Shown piece after piece: positions 17,181 to 27,277 of a stretch of 64,000 nucleotides of DNA. The stretch's first letter is position 1. Each line of letters begins with the position of its first letter. This DNA comes from Labrys sp. KNU-23. Its GTDB lineage: Bacteria > Pseudomonadota > Alphaproteobacteria > Rhizobiales > Labraceae. The notes under the pieces were generated by a model, which worked only from the letters and a program-made list of their open reading frames with translations, was not told the origin of the DNA and ran no database searches. The stretch covers positions 4,475,501 through 4,539,500 of the forward strand of contig NZ_CP043489.1 of NCBI RefSeq assembly GCF_008330945.1, read 5' to 3'. The position numbers and the translations under genes are program-made.

Positions 17181-18074
17181 ATGCTCTCCCGACGCCATTT
17201 CCTGCTCAAGGCGGTTCTCGCCACGCCGTTCCTCTTCGGCGGCTACGCTCTTGCCGTCGAGCCTCAACGCCTGGTGATCACTCGCTATCGGATCACGCCG
17301 GAGGGCTGGCCTGCCGGCGTGATCCGGATCGCCGTGCTGGCGGATATTCACGCCATCAATCCGTGGATGAGTCCCGCTCATATCGAACGGATTGCGCGGG
17401 CGACCAACGCACTCGAGCCGGACATCGTGCTGTTGGCCGGCGACTACGAGGCCAGCATGCCGCTCTATGGCGTCGGCTCCTATGTCTCGATGGCGGACTG
17501 CGCCAAGGCACTCTCTTTGCTTCGAGCGCCCCTGGGCGTGCATGCCGTGCTCGGCAATCATGATCTGGGGCGGCGGGGCAGGGGTGGCGACAACGTTCGA
17601 CGTGCTTTCGCCGCTTTCGGCATTCCCGTGCTGGAGAATGAAGCGGTCAGGGTGGAGAAGGGCGGCCTGGGTCTCTGGCTGCTCGGTCTGGGCGACCAGT
17701 GGGGCGGGATCCATCGCAGGAGGCTCGATGACCTGCCGGCTACCCTAGCCCAAATGAGCGATAGCTCGCCGGCGATCCTGCTGGCCCACGAGCCGGACAT
17801 CTTTGCCGAATTGCCGATGCTCGACCGCGAACGCCGCATTGCTCTTACAATCTGTGGGCACACGCATGGCGGGCAGGTTCGCATCCCCTTCTATGGTCCG
17901 CGAGGCGTGCCCTCCCGTTTCGGCAAGCGCTTTGCCTATGGCCATATCGTCGAGGGCGATCGTCATCTCGTCGTCTCCGGCGGCCTCGGCATGACAGGCC
18001 TGCCGGTACGCTTCGGCGTGCCGCCGGAGATTGTGATGATCACGCTGGGAGGAGCGGGGTCGACGGCAGCCTAG
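17181..18074 (+). CDS. Tat-exported metallophosphoesterase, copy 1
   Basis: 297 residues. The N terminus MLSRRHFLLKAVLATPFLFG is a twin-arginine signal (SRRHFLLK) with a hydrophobic core. The calcineurin-like domain has all metal motifs: VLADIHAIN (Asp, His), LLAGDYEASM (Asp), AVLGNHDLG (Asn-His-Asp), LLAHEPDIF (His) and CGHTHGGQVRIP (Gly-His-x-His). It most resembles the YkuE/YaeI group, some of which act on phospholipid or UDP-lipid headgroups; the substrate is not known here. A second, clearly duplicated copy starts 133 bp later. Both end with a shared run including VSGGLGMTGLPVRFGVPPEI. Confidence 0.9.
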   Translation: MLSRRHFLLKAVLATPFLFGGYALAVEPQRLVITRYRITPEGWPAGVIRIAVLADIHAINPWMSPAHIERIARATNALEPDIVLLAGDYEASMPLYGVGSYVSMADCAKALSLLRAPLGVHAVLGNHDLGRRGRGGDNVRRAFAAFGIPVLENEAVRVEKGGLGLWLLGLGDQWGGIHRRRLDDLPATLAQMSDSSPAILLAHEPDIFAELPMLDRERRIALTICGHTHGGQVRIPFYGPRGVPSRFGKRFAYGHIVEGDRHLVVSGGLGMTGLPVRFGVPPEIVMITLGGAGSTAA

Positions 18075-18206
18075 GCCGATGCTTGGTATCGGGTTCACGC
18101 ACCGTGAATGCGCTTTCTTTCCATCGCTCCTGCACAACGTTGCTGCCGAAGCGCCACAAAGAGGCGTCAATATGTGCCCGTTCGTTGAAATATCCCACGG
18201 TTCCGC

Positions 18207-19067
18207 ATGCTCACCAGACGCAATTTTCTCCTCAAGGCCGGCCTTGCCACGCCTCTCCTGTTCGGCGGCTATGCCTTCGGCGTCGAGCCGCGGCGACTCT
18301 TGGCGACGCAGTACCGGCCCGCGCCGCGCCAATGGAAGGGCGGCCCGACGCTGCGCATTGCCGTGCTTGCCGACATCCATGCCATCAATCCCTGGATGAC
18401 CCCCGCCCATATCGAGCAGATCGCCCACACCACCAATGCCCTGAACCCCGACATCGTGCTGCTGGCGGGCGATTACGAGGCAGGCATGGGACGTTTCGGC
18501 GTCGGTTCCTTCGTGCCGATGTCGGAGTGCGCCCGCGCGCTTTCCATCCTTCGCGCCCCGCTCGGTGTGCATGCCGTGCTCGGCAATCACGACATCGGCT
18601 GGCATGATGGCGACAATGTTCGCCGTGCCTTCAAGGCCCATGGCATCCATGTGATGGAGAATGCGGCGCTGCGGCTCGAGAAGGACGGACGGCCCTTCTG
18701 GCTGCTCGGCCTCGGCGATGGCAATTACGGCCTGGACGATCTGCCGGGTACGCTTGCCAAGGTGGGCGACACCGCCCCAGTGATCCTGCTGGCCCATGAA
18801 CCGGACATCTTCGTCGACGTGCCCGATCATGTCGCCCTGACGGTCTGCGGCCATACGCATGGCGGGCAGGTGGTCCTGCCTGGCGTCGGGGTCATTCATG
18901 TGCCCTCGCGCTATGGCAACCGCTTTGCCTATGGCCATATCGTCGAGGGGGATCGCCACCTCGTCGTCTCGGGCGGCCTTGGCATGACGGGTCTGCCGGT
19001 GCGCTTCGGCGTGCCGCCTGAGATCGTGATGATCACGCTGGGGGCGGATGTCACGCCGACGGTCTAA
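18207..19067 (+). CDS. Tat-exported metallophosphoesterase, copy 2
   Basis: 286 residues, paralogue of the preceding gene. Twin-arginine signal TRRNFLLKAGLATPLLFGGY at residues 3-22. Metal motifs kept: VLADIHAINPW, LLAGDYEAGM, AVLGNHDIGW, LLAHEPDIF and CGHTHGGQV. Relative to copy 1 it lacks about ten residues around the GNHD-following loop and the EPDIF-following loop, so the two may differ in substrate. The C-terminal 40 residues (from FAYGHIVEGD) are the same in both proteins, while the N-terminal halves have diverged. Likely periplasmic and co-transcribed with copy 1, although the 133-bp gap leaves room for a promoter. Confidence 0.9.
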   Translation: MLTRRNFLLKAGLATPLLFGGYAFGVEPRRLLATQYRPAPRQWKGGPTLRIAVLADIHAINPWMTPAHIEQIAHTTNALNPDIVLLAGDYEAGMGRFGVGSFVPMSECARALSILRAPLGVHAVLGNHDIGWHDGDNVRRAFKAHGIHVMENAALRLEKDGRPFWLLGLGDGNYGLDDLPGTLAKVGDTAPVILLAHEPDIFVDVPDHVALTVCGHTHGGQVVLPGVGVIHVPSRYGNRFAYGHIVEGDRHLVVSGGLGMTGLPVRFGVPPEIVMITLGADVTPTV

Positions 19068-19139
19068 TCCGTTTGCAACTCAGCTAAAGTTGTGAAAGAC
19101 AACGAACTCGTCAGACAAATGGTACGGGTTCGGATGGCC

Positions 19140-20738
19140 ATGACTTACGACACCATCATCGTTGGCGGCGGCTCGTCGGGCTGCGTGACCGCCATGCGGC
19201 TCGTGCGCGATCTCGGCCAGCGCGTCCTCATGCTGGAAGCCGGGCCCGCGCGCATGAACCCGATCATGCACATGCCGGCCGGCTACATGAAATATCTGGC
19301 CAAGGACACCTATCTCACCATGCACAGAATGGAGCGCCAGCCCCAGCTCGACGGGCGCGCCACCATCGTGCCGCAGGGGCGGGTGCTCGGCGGCGGTTCC
19401 TCGGTCAACGCCATGGTCTATATGCGTGGCCAGCCTGATGACTACGACAATTGGGCCGAGAATTACGGAGCGGAGGGCTGGCGCTATGCCGACATCCTCC
19501 CCCATTTCGTCGCGATGGAAGGCAATGCCGACCTCGACACGCCGATGCATGGCACCACCGGCCCGCTCAAGGTCACCCGGCCGCTCTATACCTGCGAGAT
19601 GACAAAGGCCTTCCTCCAAGCGCTGCCGTCCCTGGGCGAGCCGCTCAATCCCGACTTCAATTCCGGGCGCCAGCGCGGCGTGGGCCTGATGCAGGGCACC
19701 ATGGATCCGGTGGCCAAGCGCCGCTGCTCGGCCGTGGACGCCTTCCTGCCGCTGGTGCGCGGCGACGAACGTCTCACCATCACCACGGAAGCGATCGTGA
19801 CCCGCCTCGTCATCGACGGGAACCGCTGCACGGGTGTCGAGTATGTAGAGGGTGGCCGCACCCACAGAGCCTCCGCCGCCACGGTGATCCTTGCCGCCGG
19901 AACCTATGTCACGCCCAAGCTGCTGATGTTGTCGGGCATCGGCCCGGCCGACCAGCTGCTGCGCCACGGCATCAAGCCCAGGGTGGATCTGCCGGGCGTG
20001 GGAGAGAATTTGCAGGATCATTGCGAGGTGCCGCTGATCGCCGCCTCCAATGGCCACTATGGCTATTTCGGCCAGGACAAAGGCTGGAACATGATCCGTA
20101 ACGGCCTCGACTATCTGTTGCGCAAGCAGGGGCCGGTGACCACCACGGGGGTGGAAGCCTGTGTGTTCACCAATCCCGACGACGCGCAAGCAGATGCCTC
20201 GGTCAAGATCTATTGCGTGCCGACCGTCTATCTCGACCGCGACATCACCGACGTCACCGCCTGCGACGGCGTGACCTTCACCACCTGCTTGCTGAGGCCG
20301 AAATCGCGGGGCACGGTGAGGCTGCGCTCGGCCGATCCGCTTGAGCCGCCCGTGGTCGATGGCGGCTTCCTCAAGCACCCCGAAGATATCAGGCTAATGA
20401 TCGCGGGCCTGCGTTTCGCCCGCTCCTTCCTCACGGCCTCGCCGATCAAGGAAAAGATCTCCCACGAGATGCTGCCGGGCGCCGACAAGGTCTCCGACGC
20501 CGACCTGCACGCCCATTGCAAGCGCATGGTCAAGACCAATTACCACCCCGTCGGCACGGCACGCATGGGCCGGGACGGCGATCCGATGGCGGTGCTCGAT
20601 CCCCAGCTGCGGGTGCGCGGCATCGAGGGCTTGCGCGTGTTCGACTGCTCGGTGATGCCCGAGATCGTCAGCGGCAATACCAACGCCCCGGTGATGGCCA
20701 TCGCCCATCGCGCCGTCGAGTGGCTGAAGACGGGTTGA
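19140..20738 (+). CDS. GMC-family FAD oxidoreductase (choline dehydrogenase-like)
   Basis: 532 residues from the ATG at 19140 (MTYDTIIVGGGSSGCV); ATGs at 19134 and 19092 are alternatives without a good ribosome site. The FAD site is IIVGGGSSG. GMC signature 1 is GRVLGGGSSVNAMVYMRG, signature 2 is ILAAGTYVTPKLLMLSGIGP, and the catalytic His/Asn pair lies in TNYHPVGTARMG and SGNTNAPVMAIAHRA. Members oxidise choline, polyethylene glycol, aliphatic or aromatic alcohols. No betaine genes lie nearby, so the substrate is open. It stands alone between the phosphoesterases and ppk2. Confidence 0.9.
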   Translation: MTYDTIIVGGGSSGCVTAMRLVRDLGQRVLMLEAGPARMNPIMHMPAGYMKYLAKDTYLTMHRMERQPQLDGRATIVPQGRVLGGGSSVNAMVYMRGQPDDYDNWAENYGAEGWRYADILPHFVAMEGNADLDTPMHGTTGPLKVTRPLYTCEMTKAFLQALPSLGEPLNPDFNSGRQRGVGLMQGTMDPVAKRRCSAVDAFLPLVRGDERLTITTEAIVTRLVIDGNRCTGVEYVEGGRTHRASAATVILAAGTYVTPKLLMLSGIGPADQLLRHGIKPRVDLPGVGENLQDHCEVPLIAASNGHYGYFGQDKGWNMIRNGLDYLLRKQGPVTTTGVEACVFTNPDDAQADASVKIYCVPTVYLDRDITDVTACDGVTFTTCLLRPKSRGTVRLRSADPLEPPVVDGGFLKHPEDIRLMIAGLRFARSFLTASPIKEKISHEMLPGADKVSDADLHAHCKRMVKTNYHPVGTARMGRDGDPMAVLDPQLRVRGIEGLRVFDCSVMPEIVSGNTNAPVMAIAHRAVEWLKTG

Positions 20739-20877
20739 TGAACCCGACAGGACGCAGCTTCCGAAACTGTCACATAACTGAGATATTCCTGCACTACGGG
20801 CTTCATCGAAGCATGGGCCTATGGCGCCCGAGACATGCCCGGCCGAATGAAGCGGCCTTCTCGCAAGGAGTATTCGC

Positions 20878-21798
20878 ATGACCACGCCAGCGGATAGCAG
20901 ACCCAACCTCGACCGCATCCGGCAGGAGATCGCCGACGGCTATGACGAGGAGCTGGAACTGGAGCTGGAAGAAGCCCGCCTCGATCGTATCCTGGGGGAT
21001 GCGCCGGAGCTGGAGGAGCGCGACACGATCGACCGCAAGATCTATTTCCGGGAGCTCTTCCGCCTGCAGCACGAACTGGTCGAGCTGCAGGACTGGATCC
21101 AGCACCAGAAGTTGCGTGTCGTGGTGTTGTTCGAAGGGCGCGATTCCGCCGGCAAGGGCGGCGTTATCAAGCGCATCACCCAGCGCCTCAACCCGCGCAT
21201 CTGCCGTGTCGCGGCCTTGCCGGCGCCCAATGAACGCGAGCGCACGCAATGGTATTTCCAGCGTTATGTCAGCCATCTGCCGGCCGGCGGCGAAATGGTC
21301 CTGTTCGACCGCAGCTGGTACAACCGGGCGGGCGTCGAGCATGTCATGGGCTTCTGCAGCGATGCCGAATATGAGGAGTTCTTCCGCTCCGTGCCCGAAT
21401 TCGAGCGCATGCTGGTGCGTTCGGGCATCATCCTGTTGAAATACTGGTTCTCGATCACCGACGAGGAGCAGGAATTCCGCTTCAACATGCGCATCCAGGA
21501 CCCGCTTAAGCAGTGGAAGCTGAGCCCGATGGACGTCGAATCCCGCCGTCGCTGGGAAGACTACACCCGGGCCAAGGAAGTGATGCTGGAGCGTACCCAT
21601 ATTGCCGAGGCGCCCTGGTGGGTGGTCGAGGCGGTTGACAAGAAGCGCGCGCGCCTCAACTGCATCAGCCATCTGCTCAACCAGATCCCCTATGGCCAGG
21701 TCGAGCATCCGCCGGTGATCCTGCCCGATCGCGAGCGCCACGAGGACTATGTGCGCCATCCCGTGCCGTCGGAAATGTACGTGCCGAAAACCTACTGA
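20878..21798 (+). CDS. ppk2: Polyphosphate kinase 2, class I-type
   Basis: 306 residues, ATG at 20878 with AAGGAG 8 bases upstream. Walker A-like VVLFEGRDSAGKGGVIKRI, the Arg-rich APNERERTQWYFQRYV, Walker B-like LFDRSWYNRAGVEHVMGFC and KYWFSITDEEQEFRF are the diagnostic PPK2 motifs. The length and single domain fit class I, which mainly phosphorylates nucleoside diphosphates with polyphosphate. The N-terminal 35 residues are strongly acidic (EELELELEEARLD). Cytoplasmic. It ends at a good terminator. Confidence 0.95.
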   Translation: MTTPADSRPNLDRIRQEIADGYDEELELELEEARLDRILGDAPELEERDTIDRKIYFRELFRLQHELVELQDWIQHQKLRVVVLFEGRDSAGKGGVIKRITQRLNPRICRVAALPAPNERERTQWYFQRYVSHLPAGGEMVLFDRSWYNRAGVEHVMGFCSDAEYEEFFRSVPEFERMLVRSGIILLKYWFSITDEEQEFRFNMRIQDPLKQWKLSPMDVESRRRWEDYTRAKEVMLERTHIAEAPWWVVEAVDKKRARLNCISHLLNQIPYGQVEHPPVILPDRERHEDYVRHPVPSEMYVPKTY

Positions 21799-21846
21799 TT
21801 ATCCGACCTGGATTTTGGTGATAATTGCAGGACATCGCCAGTCGTC

Positions 21847-21892
21847 ATGGCGCCTCGCTTCGCAACCAGCCGAAGCGGGGCGCCATCCGCTT
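21847..21892 (+). terminator. Terminator after ppk2
   Basis: A 16-bp stem (21847-21862 with 21871-21886, one T-G wobble) with an 8-base loop is followed by CCGCTTTTGG. It sits 48 bases after the stop. Confidence 0.75.
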
Positions 21893-21971
21893 TTGGCATG
21901 ATCTCATCATTTGAAGCGCAGCCGGTTTTGGCTTAGGCCTGTGAACCCGAACAGGTACAAGGAGCCGTCCG

Positions 21972-23168
21972 ATGTCGCTCGTCGATCACGTCAAATCCAC
22001 CCTGGCCGATATCGCCAAGGATGGCTTGTGGAAGAGCGAGCGCGAGATCGCCGGCCCGCAGCGCGCCCGCATCGAGGTCGCGGCGGAAGCCAGGCGTCGG
22101 CCGATGCTCAATCTGTGCGCCAACAATTATCTGGGCCTGGCCGACAATTCCGAGATCATCGCCACCGCCAAGCAGGCCATGGACGGCCATGGCTTCGGCA
22201 TGGCTTCGGTGCGTTTCATCTGCGGCACGCAGACCCTGCATCGCGAACTCGAGCGCGCCATCGCCCGCTACCTCAACAAGGAGGATGCGATTCTCTTCGC
22301 CGCCTGCTTCGACGCCAATGGCGGGGTGTTCGAGCCCTTGCTCGGCGCCGAGGACGCCATCATCTCCGACAGCCTGAACCATGCCTCGATCATCGATGGC
22401 GTGCGCCTGTGCAAGGCCAAGCGCTATCGCTTCGCCAATGGCGACATGAACGATCTCGAGGTGCAGTTGCAGGCGGCTCGGGCGGACAATGCCCGCCATA
22501 TCGTCATCGCCACCGACGGCGTCTTCTCGATGGACGGCTATCTCGCCGACCTGAAGACCCTGACCGACCTTGCAGGGCGCTATGGGGCGAATGTGATGGT
22601 GGATGATTGCCATGCCACCGGCTTCATCGGGCCCGAAGGGCGCGGCACGCCCGCCCGGGCCGGGGTGGAAGACAAGGTCGACATCCTCACCGGCACACTC
22701 GGCAAGGCGCTCGGCGGCGCCATGGGCGGCTATGTCGCCGCCAGCCAGCCGATCATCGACCTGTTGCGCCAGCGGGCGCGGCCCTATCTGTTCTCCAACT
22801 CGCTGGCCCCGCCGGTGGCAGCGGGCTCGATGAAGGCGATCGAGTTGGCGCAAGCCGGTGACGACCTGCGCGAAAGGCTGTTCGCCAATACCAGGCGTTT
22901 TCGCGCGGGGCTGGAGAAGGCCGGCTTCGAGCTCCTGCAGGGCGAGACGCCGATCATCCCGGTGATGCTGCACGACGCCCGCCGCGCACAGGACATGGCC
23001 CGCGCGCTCGACGAGCGCGGCGTCTATGTCGCCGGTTTCTTCTTCCCGGTGGTGCCCAAGGGCCGAGCGCGCATCCGCACCCAGATGTCGGCCGGGCTGA
23101 CGGAGGCCGATATCGATTTTGCCATCGACGCCTTCACCGATGCCGGCAAGGCTTTGGACGTGATCTGA
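21972..23168 (+). CDS. kbl: Glycine C-acetyltransferase (2-amino-3-ketobutyrate CoA ligase)
   Basis: 398 residues, ATG at 21972 with AAGGAG upstream. An alpha-oxoamine synthase: [49 protein letters not shown] and the PLP lysine Lys245 in [14 protein letters not shown]. It cleaves 2-amino-3-ketobutyrate with CoA to glycine and acetyl-CoA, the second step of threonine catabolism. Its partner tdh lies downstream; a small antitoxin-like gene stands between them. Confidence 0.97.
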   Translation: MSLVDHVKSTLADIAKDGLWKSEREIAGPQRARIEVAAEARRRPMLNLCANNYLGLADNSEIIATAKQAMDGHGFGMASVRFICGTQTLHRELERAIARYLNKEDAILFAACFDANGGVFEPLLGAEDAIISDSLNHASIIDGVRLCKAKRYRFANGDMNDLEVQLQAARADNARHIVIATDGVFSMDGYLADLKTLTDLAGRYGANVMVDDCHATGFIGPEGRGTPARAGVEDKVDILTGTLGKALGGAMGGYVAASQPIIDLLRQRARPYLFSNSLAPPVAAGSMKAIELAQAGDDLRERLFANTRRFRAGLEKAGFELLQGETPIIPVMLHDARRAQDMARALDERGVYVAGFFFPVVPKGRARIRTQMSAGLTEADIDFAIDAFTDAGKALDVI

Positions 23169-23213
23169 TGGTATAATAGCAGATTGCGGCCACCTGGAAT
23201 ATTGAGGTAATCG

Positions 23214-23558
23214 ATGAAGTTCATCTCCAGTCGGGCCTTGGAGCGCAATCTTGCGAGGGGCAAACGAGCCGCACGGCGTGAGCCTTTGATTGTCACTCAT
23301 CGCGGTCGGCCTGCCTTTGTACTGACCGGCTATGATCGCGATCGCGGTCGAAAGCCGATCCGCCTCACCATGTTCGACCTGTTGCATGACGGGCCGACGT
23401 TCGATTTCGATCCTCTGCGCATTCGCGACAGCAGTCCTGATCAGAATATCGCGGACCTGCTCCGACAAGATGAGCCAGGAGCTGATTTCGATTTCGACCC
23501 GACGCGTTTTCCGTTCTCAACTCCTGGCAAGCCTGAAGGCCTCCCAAGAAAGCCCTGA
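23214..23558 (+). CDS. Phd/YefM-like antitoxin-fold protein without adjacent toxin
   Basis: 114 residues. The N-terminal 45 residues (KFISSRALERNLARGKRAAR, then EPLIVTHRGRPAFVLTGYD) match the DNA-binding fold of Phd/YefM antitoxins: a helix, then the beta pair with x-hydrophobic-V-T-x-x-G-x-P-x-x-V-L. The C-terminal part is unusual: it has two acidic-aromatic repeats, TFDFDPLRI and DFDFDPTRF, and ends in a Pro-rich tail. No toxin gene lies next to it; the flanking genes are kbl (45 bp upstream) and tdh (3 bp downstream). A TATAAT at 23172-23177, just after kbl, may give it its own promoter although no -35 box is at the right distance. A regulator of tdh or a stray antitoxin are both possible. 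Confidence 0.75.
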   Translation: MKFISSRALERNLARGKRAARREPLIVTHRGRPAFVLTGYDRDRGRKPIRLTMFDLLHDGPTFDFDPLRIRDSSPDQNIADLLRQDEPGADFDFDPTRFPFSTPGKPEGLPRKP

Positions 23559-23561
23559 CAG

Positions 23562-24593
<1,032 letters not shown>

Positions 24594-24626
24594 ACAGCGC
24601 CGAGCGTCCGATTGATGTCGGCAATG

Positions 24627-24685
24627 ACGATCCATGAGGTCCGTCCATCATGGATCGTTGACACGCCGAGGCGCTAATTTATCAT
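24627..24685 (+). promoter_or_regulatory. Promoter with overlapping palindrome upstream of chvE copy 1
   Basis: ACGATCCATGA (24627-24637) and TCATGGATCGT (24648-24658) form an 11-bp perfect inverted repeat. Its last T is the first base of a consensus -35 TTGACA (24658-24663), followed after 16 bases by TATCAT (24680-24685). The palindrome could serve as an operator or as the terminator of tdh. A second short dyad (24695-24702 with 24717-24724) lies in the leader. Confidence 0.6.
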
Positions 24686-24765
24686 TCGTCGTACCATTGC
24701 AGGTGAAATTTCGCTGCTGCAATGATGAAAATTGAGGTACGTAACTCATGAAATCGGGAGGCACT

Positions 24766-25830
24766 ATGAGCTTGTTTCAAAAATTATGGCTGGCGAGCGC
24801 CTTGGCCGCCGGTATTCTCGCGACACCGGCTTTGGCGCAGGACAAGGGGACCGTCGGCATCGCCATGCCGGACAAGACGGTCGAGCGCTGGATCGATGAC
24901 GGCAACAACGTCGTCAAGCAGCTCCAAGCCAAAGGGTATGGCGTCGACCTGCAATATGCCAATGGCGACATTCCCGGGCAGCTCGCCCAGATCGAGAATA
25001 TGCTGACCAAGGGCGACAAGGTGCTGGTGATCGCGGCGATCGACGGCACCACTTTGGCCGACGCTCTCAAGGCCGCCGCGGCCAAGGGCGTGAAGGTCAT
25101 CGCCTATGACCGGCTGATCCGTAATTCGGAGAATGTCGACTATTACGCCACCTTCGACAATTTCCAGGTCGGCGTATTGCAGGCCCAGTCGCTGGAGAGC
25201 GGTCTTGGCCTCAAGGACGGCAAGGGCCCCTTCAACATCGAGCTGTTCGGCGGCTCGCCGGACGACAATAACGCCTTCTTCTTCTACAATGGCGCCCTAT
25301 CGGTGCTGCAGCCCTATCTCGACAGCGGCAAGCTGGTGGTGCAGTCCAAGCAGATGGGCATGGACAAGGTCGGTACGCTGAACTGGGACGGCTCGCTCGC
25401 CCAGTCGCGCATGGATAACCTTCTCTCGGCCTTCTACACCGACAAGAAGGTCGACGCGGTGCTCTCGCCCAACGATACACTGGCGCACGGCATCGTCGCT
25501 TCGCTGAAGGCGGCTGGCTACGGCTCGGGTGACAAGCCGACCCCCTTCATCTCGGGACAGGACGCGGAAGTGGCTTCCGTCAAGGCAATCATCGCCGGCG
25601 ACCAATATTCCACCGTCTTCAAGGACACCCGCGAATTGGCCAAGGTGTCGGTCGGCATGGTCGATGCCGTGCTCTCCGGCTCCAAGCTCGAGATCAACGA
25701 TACCAAGAGCTACGACAACGGCAAGAAAGTGGTGCCGACCTATCTGCTCAAGCCCGTGCTGGTCACCAAGGACAATTGGAAGCAGGTGCTGGTGGACAGC
25801 GGCTACTACAAGGAAGATCAGTTGAAGTAG
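24766..25830 (+). CDS. chvE: ChvE-like periplasmic sugar-binding protein, copy 1
   Basis: 354 residues from the ATG at 24766, with GGGAGG 4 bases upstream; ATG at 24748 would add six residues before the signal peptide. Residues 1-25 are a Sec signal ending ALAQ. The mature protein follows ChvE/XylF-type type I binding proteins: [91 protein letters not shown]. It delivers aldoses to a GguAB-type importer; in Agrobacterium ChvE also signals to VirA, but nothing here shows that. At 236-237 it has Asn-Asp where copy 2 has Tyr-Asp, near the expected sugar pocket. Confidence 0.95.
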   Translation: MSLFQKLWLASALAAGILATPALAQDKGTVGIAMPDKTVERWIDDGNNVVKQLQAKGYGVDLQYANGDIPGQLAQIENMLTKGDKVLVIAAIDGTTLADALKAAAAKGVKVIAYDRLIRNSENVDYYATFDNFQVGVLQAQSLESGLGLKDGKGPFNIELFGGSPDDNNAFFFYNGALSVLQPYLDSGKLVVQSKQMGMDKVGTLNWDGSLAQSRMDNLLSAFYTDKKVDAVLSPNDTLAHGIVASLKAAGYGSGDKPTPFISGQDAEVASVKAIIAGDQYSTVFKDTRELAKVSVGMVDAVLSGSKLEINDTKSYDNGKKVVPTYLLKPVLVTKDNWKQVLVDSGYYKEDQLK

Positions 25831-25908
25831 CGGCTCGGCGTGCCGAGCGGTAACCCGAAACCGCAACGTCGCCCGTTGCCGTGGCGGATTGACATGCGAT
25901 GACCGGAG

Positions 25909-25940
25909 GCGCCACCGTCGCTCTTGTGGGGCGGTGGCGC
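25909..25940 (+). terminator. Stem-loop after chvE copy 1
   Basis: GCGCCACCG (25909-25917) pairs with CGGTGGCGC (25932-25940) over a 14-base loop. No T-run follows, so it may stabilise the chvE message rather than terminate fully. Confidence 0.45.
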
Positions 25941-25968
25941 AACATCTGTTCTCTAATTGTAATACCAA

Positions 25969-25996
25969 TTGACAAGCATCGGAAAGCTTTTATGAA
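25969..25996 (+). promoter_or_regulatory. Promoter for chvE copy 2
   Basis: TTGACA (25969-25974), a 16-base spacer and TATGAA (25991-25996). It lies in the 343-bp gap between the two chvE genes, giving a leader of about 170 bases. The box TAATACCAATTGAC around it could be part of an operator. Both chvE copies thus have a consensus -35 with the same spacing. The rest of the gap has a short hairpin near 26006-26034 and no gene. Confidence 0.55.
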
Positions 25997-26173
25997 TTCT
26001 GAGCTTGGCTGGGAAGAAACACTCCCAGGCAGCATGGTTCCGCGCGCATTTGGCCATGCTCTGGGGGTGAGAAGAGATGCCATTGGGATTGCTTCGATTC
26101 CCATGCCGGCTGAGGGGCTATTTCTAGACCCGGTCCGTTCTGGATCGGGAAAACGTCAACTTGGGAGAGAGAC

Positions 26174-27238
26174 GTGAAACTGTTCAAATCCTTGCTTTTG
26201 GCTGCCGCCTTCGGCGCGATGACCGTCGCATCGCCGGCCCTTGCTCAGGATAAGGGGCCTGTCGGCATTGCCATGCCGACCAAGACCTCGGAGCGCTGGA
26301 TCGACGACGGCAACAATGTCGTCAAGCAGCTCCAGGCCAAGGGCTACGCCACCGATCTGCAATATGCCGACGACGATATCCCCAATCAACTTGCCCAGAT
26401 CGAGAATATGCTGACCAAGGGCGACAAGGTGCTGGTGATCGCCTCGATCGACGGCACCACGCTCGCCGACGTGCTCAAGGAAGCTGCGGCCAAGGGCGTG
26501 AAGGTCATCGCCTATGACCGCCTGATCCGCAATTCGGAGAATGTCGACTATTACGCCACCTTCGACAATTTCCAGGTCGGCGTATTGCAGGCCCAGTCGC
26601 TGGAGAGCGGTCTTGGCCTCAAGGACGGCAAGGGCCCCTTCAACGTGGAGCTGTTCGGTGGTTCGCCGGACGACAACAACGCCTTCTTCTTCTACAACGG
26701 CGCCATCTCGGTGCTGCAGCCCTACATCGACAGCGGCAAGCTGGTGGTGCAGTCCAAGCAGACGGGCATGGACAAGGTCGGCACGCTGCGTTGGGACGGC
26801 TCGCTCGCCCAGTCGCGCATGGACAACCTTCTCTCCGCCTTCTACACCGACAAGAAGGTCGACGCGGTGCTGTCTCCCTATGACGGCCTGTCGCGTGGCA
26901 TCATCGCTTCGCTGAAGGCGGCGGGCTACGGCTCGGGCGACAAGCCCATGCCCTTCATCTCGGGCCAGGACGCGGAAGTTGCCTCGGTCAAGGCGATCAT
27001 TGCCGGTGACCAGTACTCGACGATCTACAAGGACACCCGCCAGCTCGCCAAGGTGACGGTCGACATGGTCGATGCCGTGGCCTCCGGTTCCAAGCCCGAG
27101 ACCAACGACACCAAGAGCTACGACAACGGCAAGAAGGTCGTGCCGACCTACCTGCTCAAGCCCGTGCTGGTCACTAAGGACAATTGGAAGCAGGTGCTGG
27201 TCGATGGTGGTTACTATAAGGAAGACCAGCTGAAATAA
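26174..27238 (+). CDS. chvE: ChvE-like periplasmic sugar-binding protein, copy 2
   Basis: 354 residues with a Sec signal ending SPALAQ, GGGAGAGA upstream of the ATG. It is closer than copy 1 to Agrobacterium ChvE as I recall it: [58 protein letters not shown] and the C-terminal [13 protein letters not shown]. It binds glucose, galactose, xylose or related aldoses for import. A 114-bp run (26531-26644) is identical to 25123-25236 in copy 1, while flanking regions differ, which suggests gene conversion. It precedes gguA with two stem-loops between, which would let the binding protein be made in excess. Confidence 0.96.
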   Translation: MKLFKSLLLAAAFGAMTVASPALAQDKGPVGIAMPTKTSERWIDDGNNVVKQLQAKGYATDLQYADDDIPNQLAQIENMLTKGDKVLVIASIDGTTLADVLKEAAAKGVKVIAYDRLIRNSENVDYYATFDNFQVGVLQAQSLESGLGLKDGKGPFNVELFGGSPDDNNAFFFYNGAISVLQPYIDSGKLVVQSKQTGMDKVGTLRWDGSLAQSRMDNLLSAFYTDKKVDAVLSPYDGLSRGIIASLKAAGYGSGDKPMPFISGQDAEVASVKAIIAGDQYSTIYKDTRQLAKVTVDMVDAVASGSKPETNDTKSYDNGKKVVPTYLLKPVLVTKDNWKQVLVDGGYYKEDQLK

Positions 27239-27277
27239 GTGGTCGCTCCCGAACCATGTTAGGGTATCGGGCGGCAG

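Noticed and set aside
15437-17224. 595-codon minus-strand reading opposite DAHP synthase
   Set aside because: The opposite strand encodes a complete class II DAHP synthase; the minus reading also runs through a palindromic repeat.
19080-20378. 432-codon minus-strand reading opposite the GMC oxidoreductase
   Set aside because: Shadow frame; His/Gly/Arg-rich with no domain, while the plus strand has full GMC signatures.
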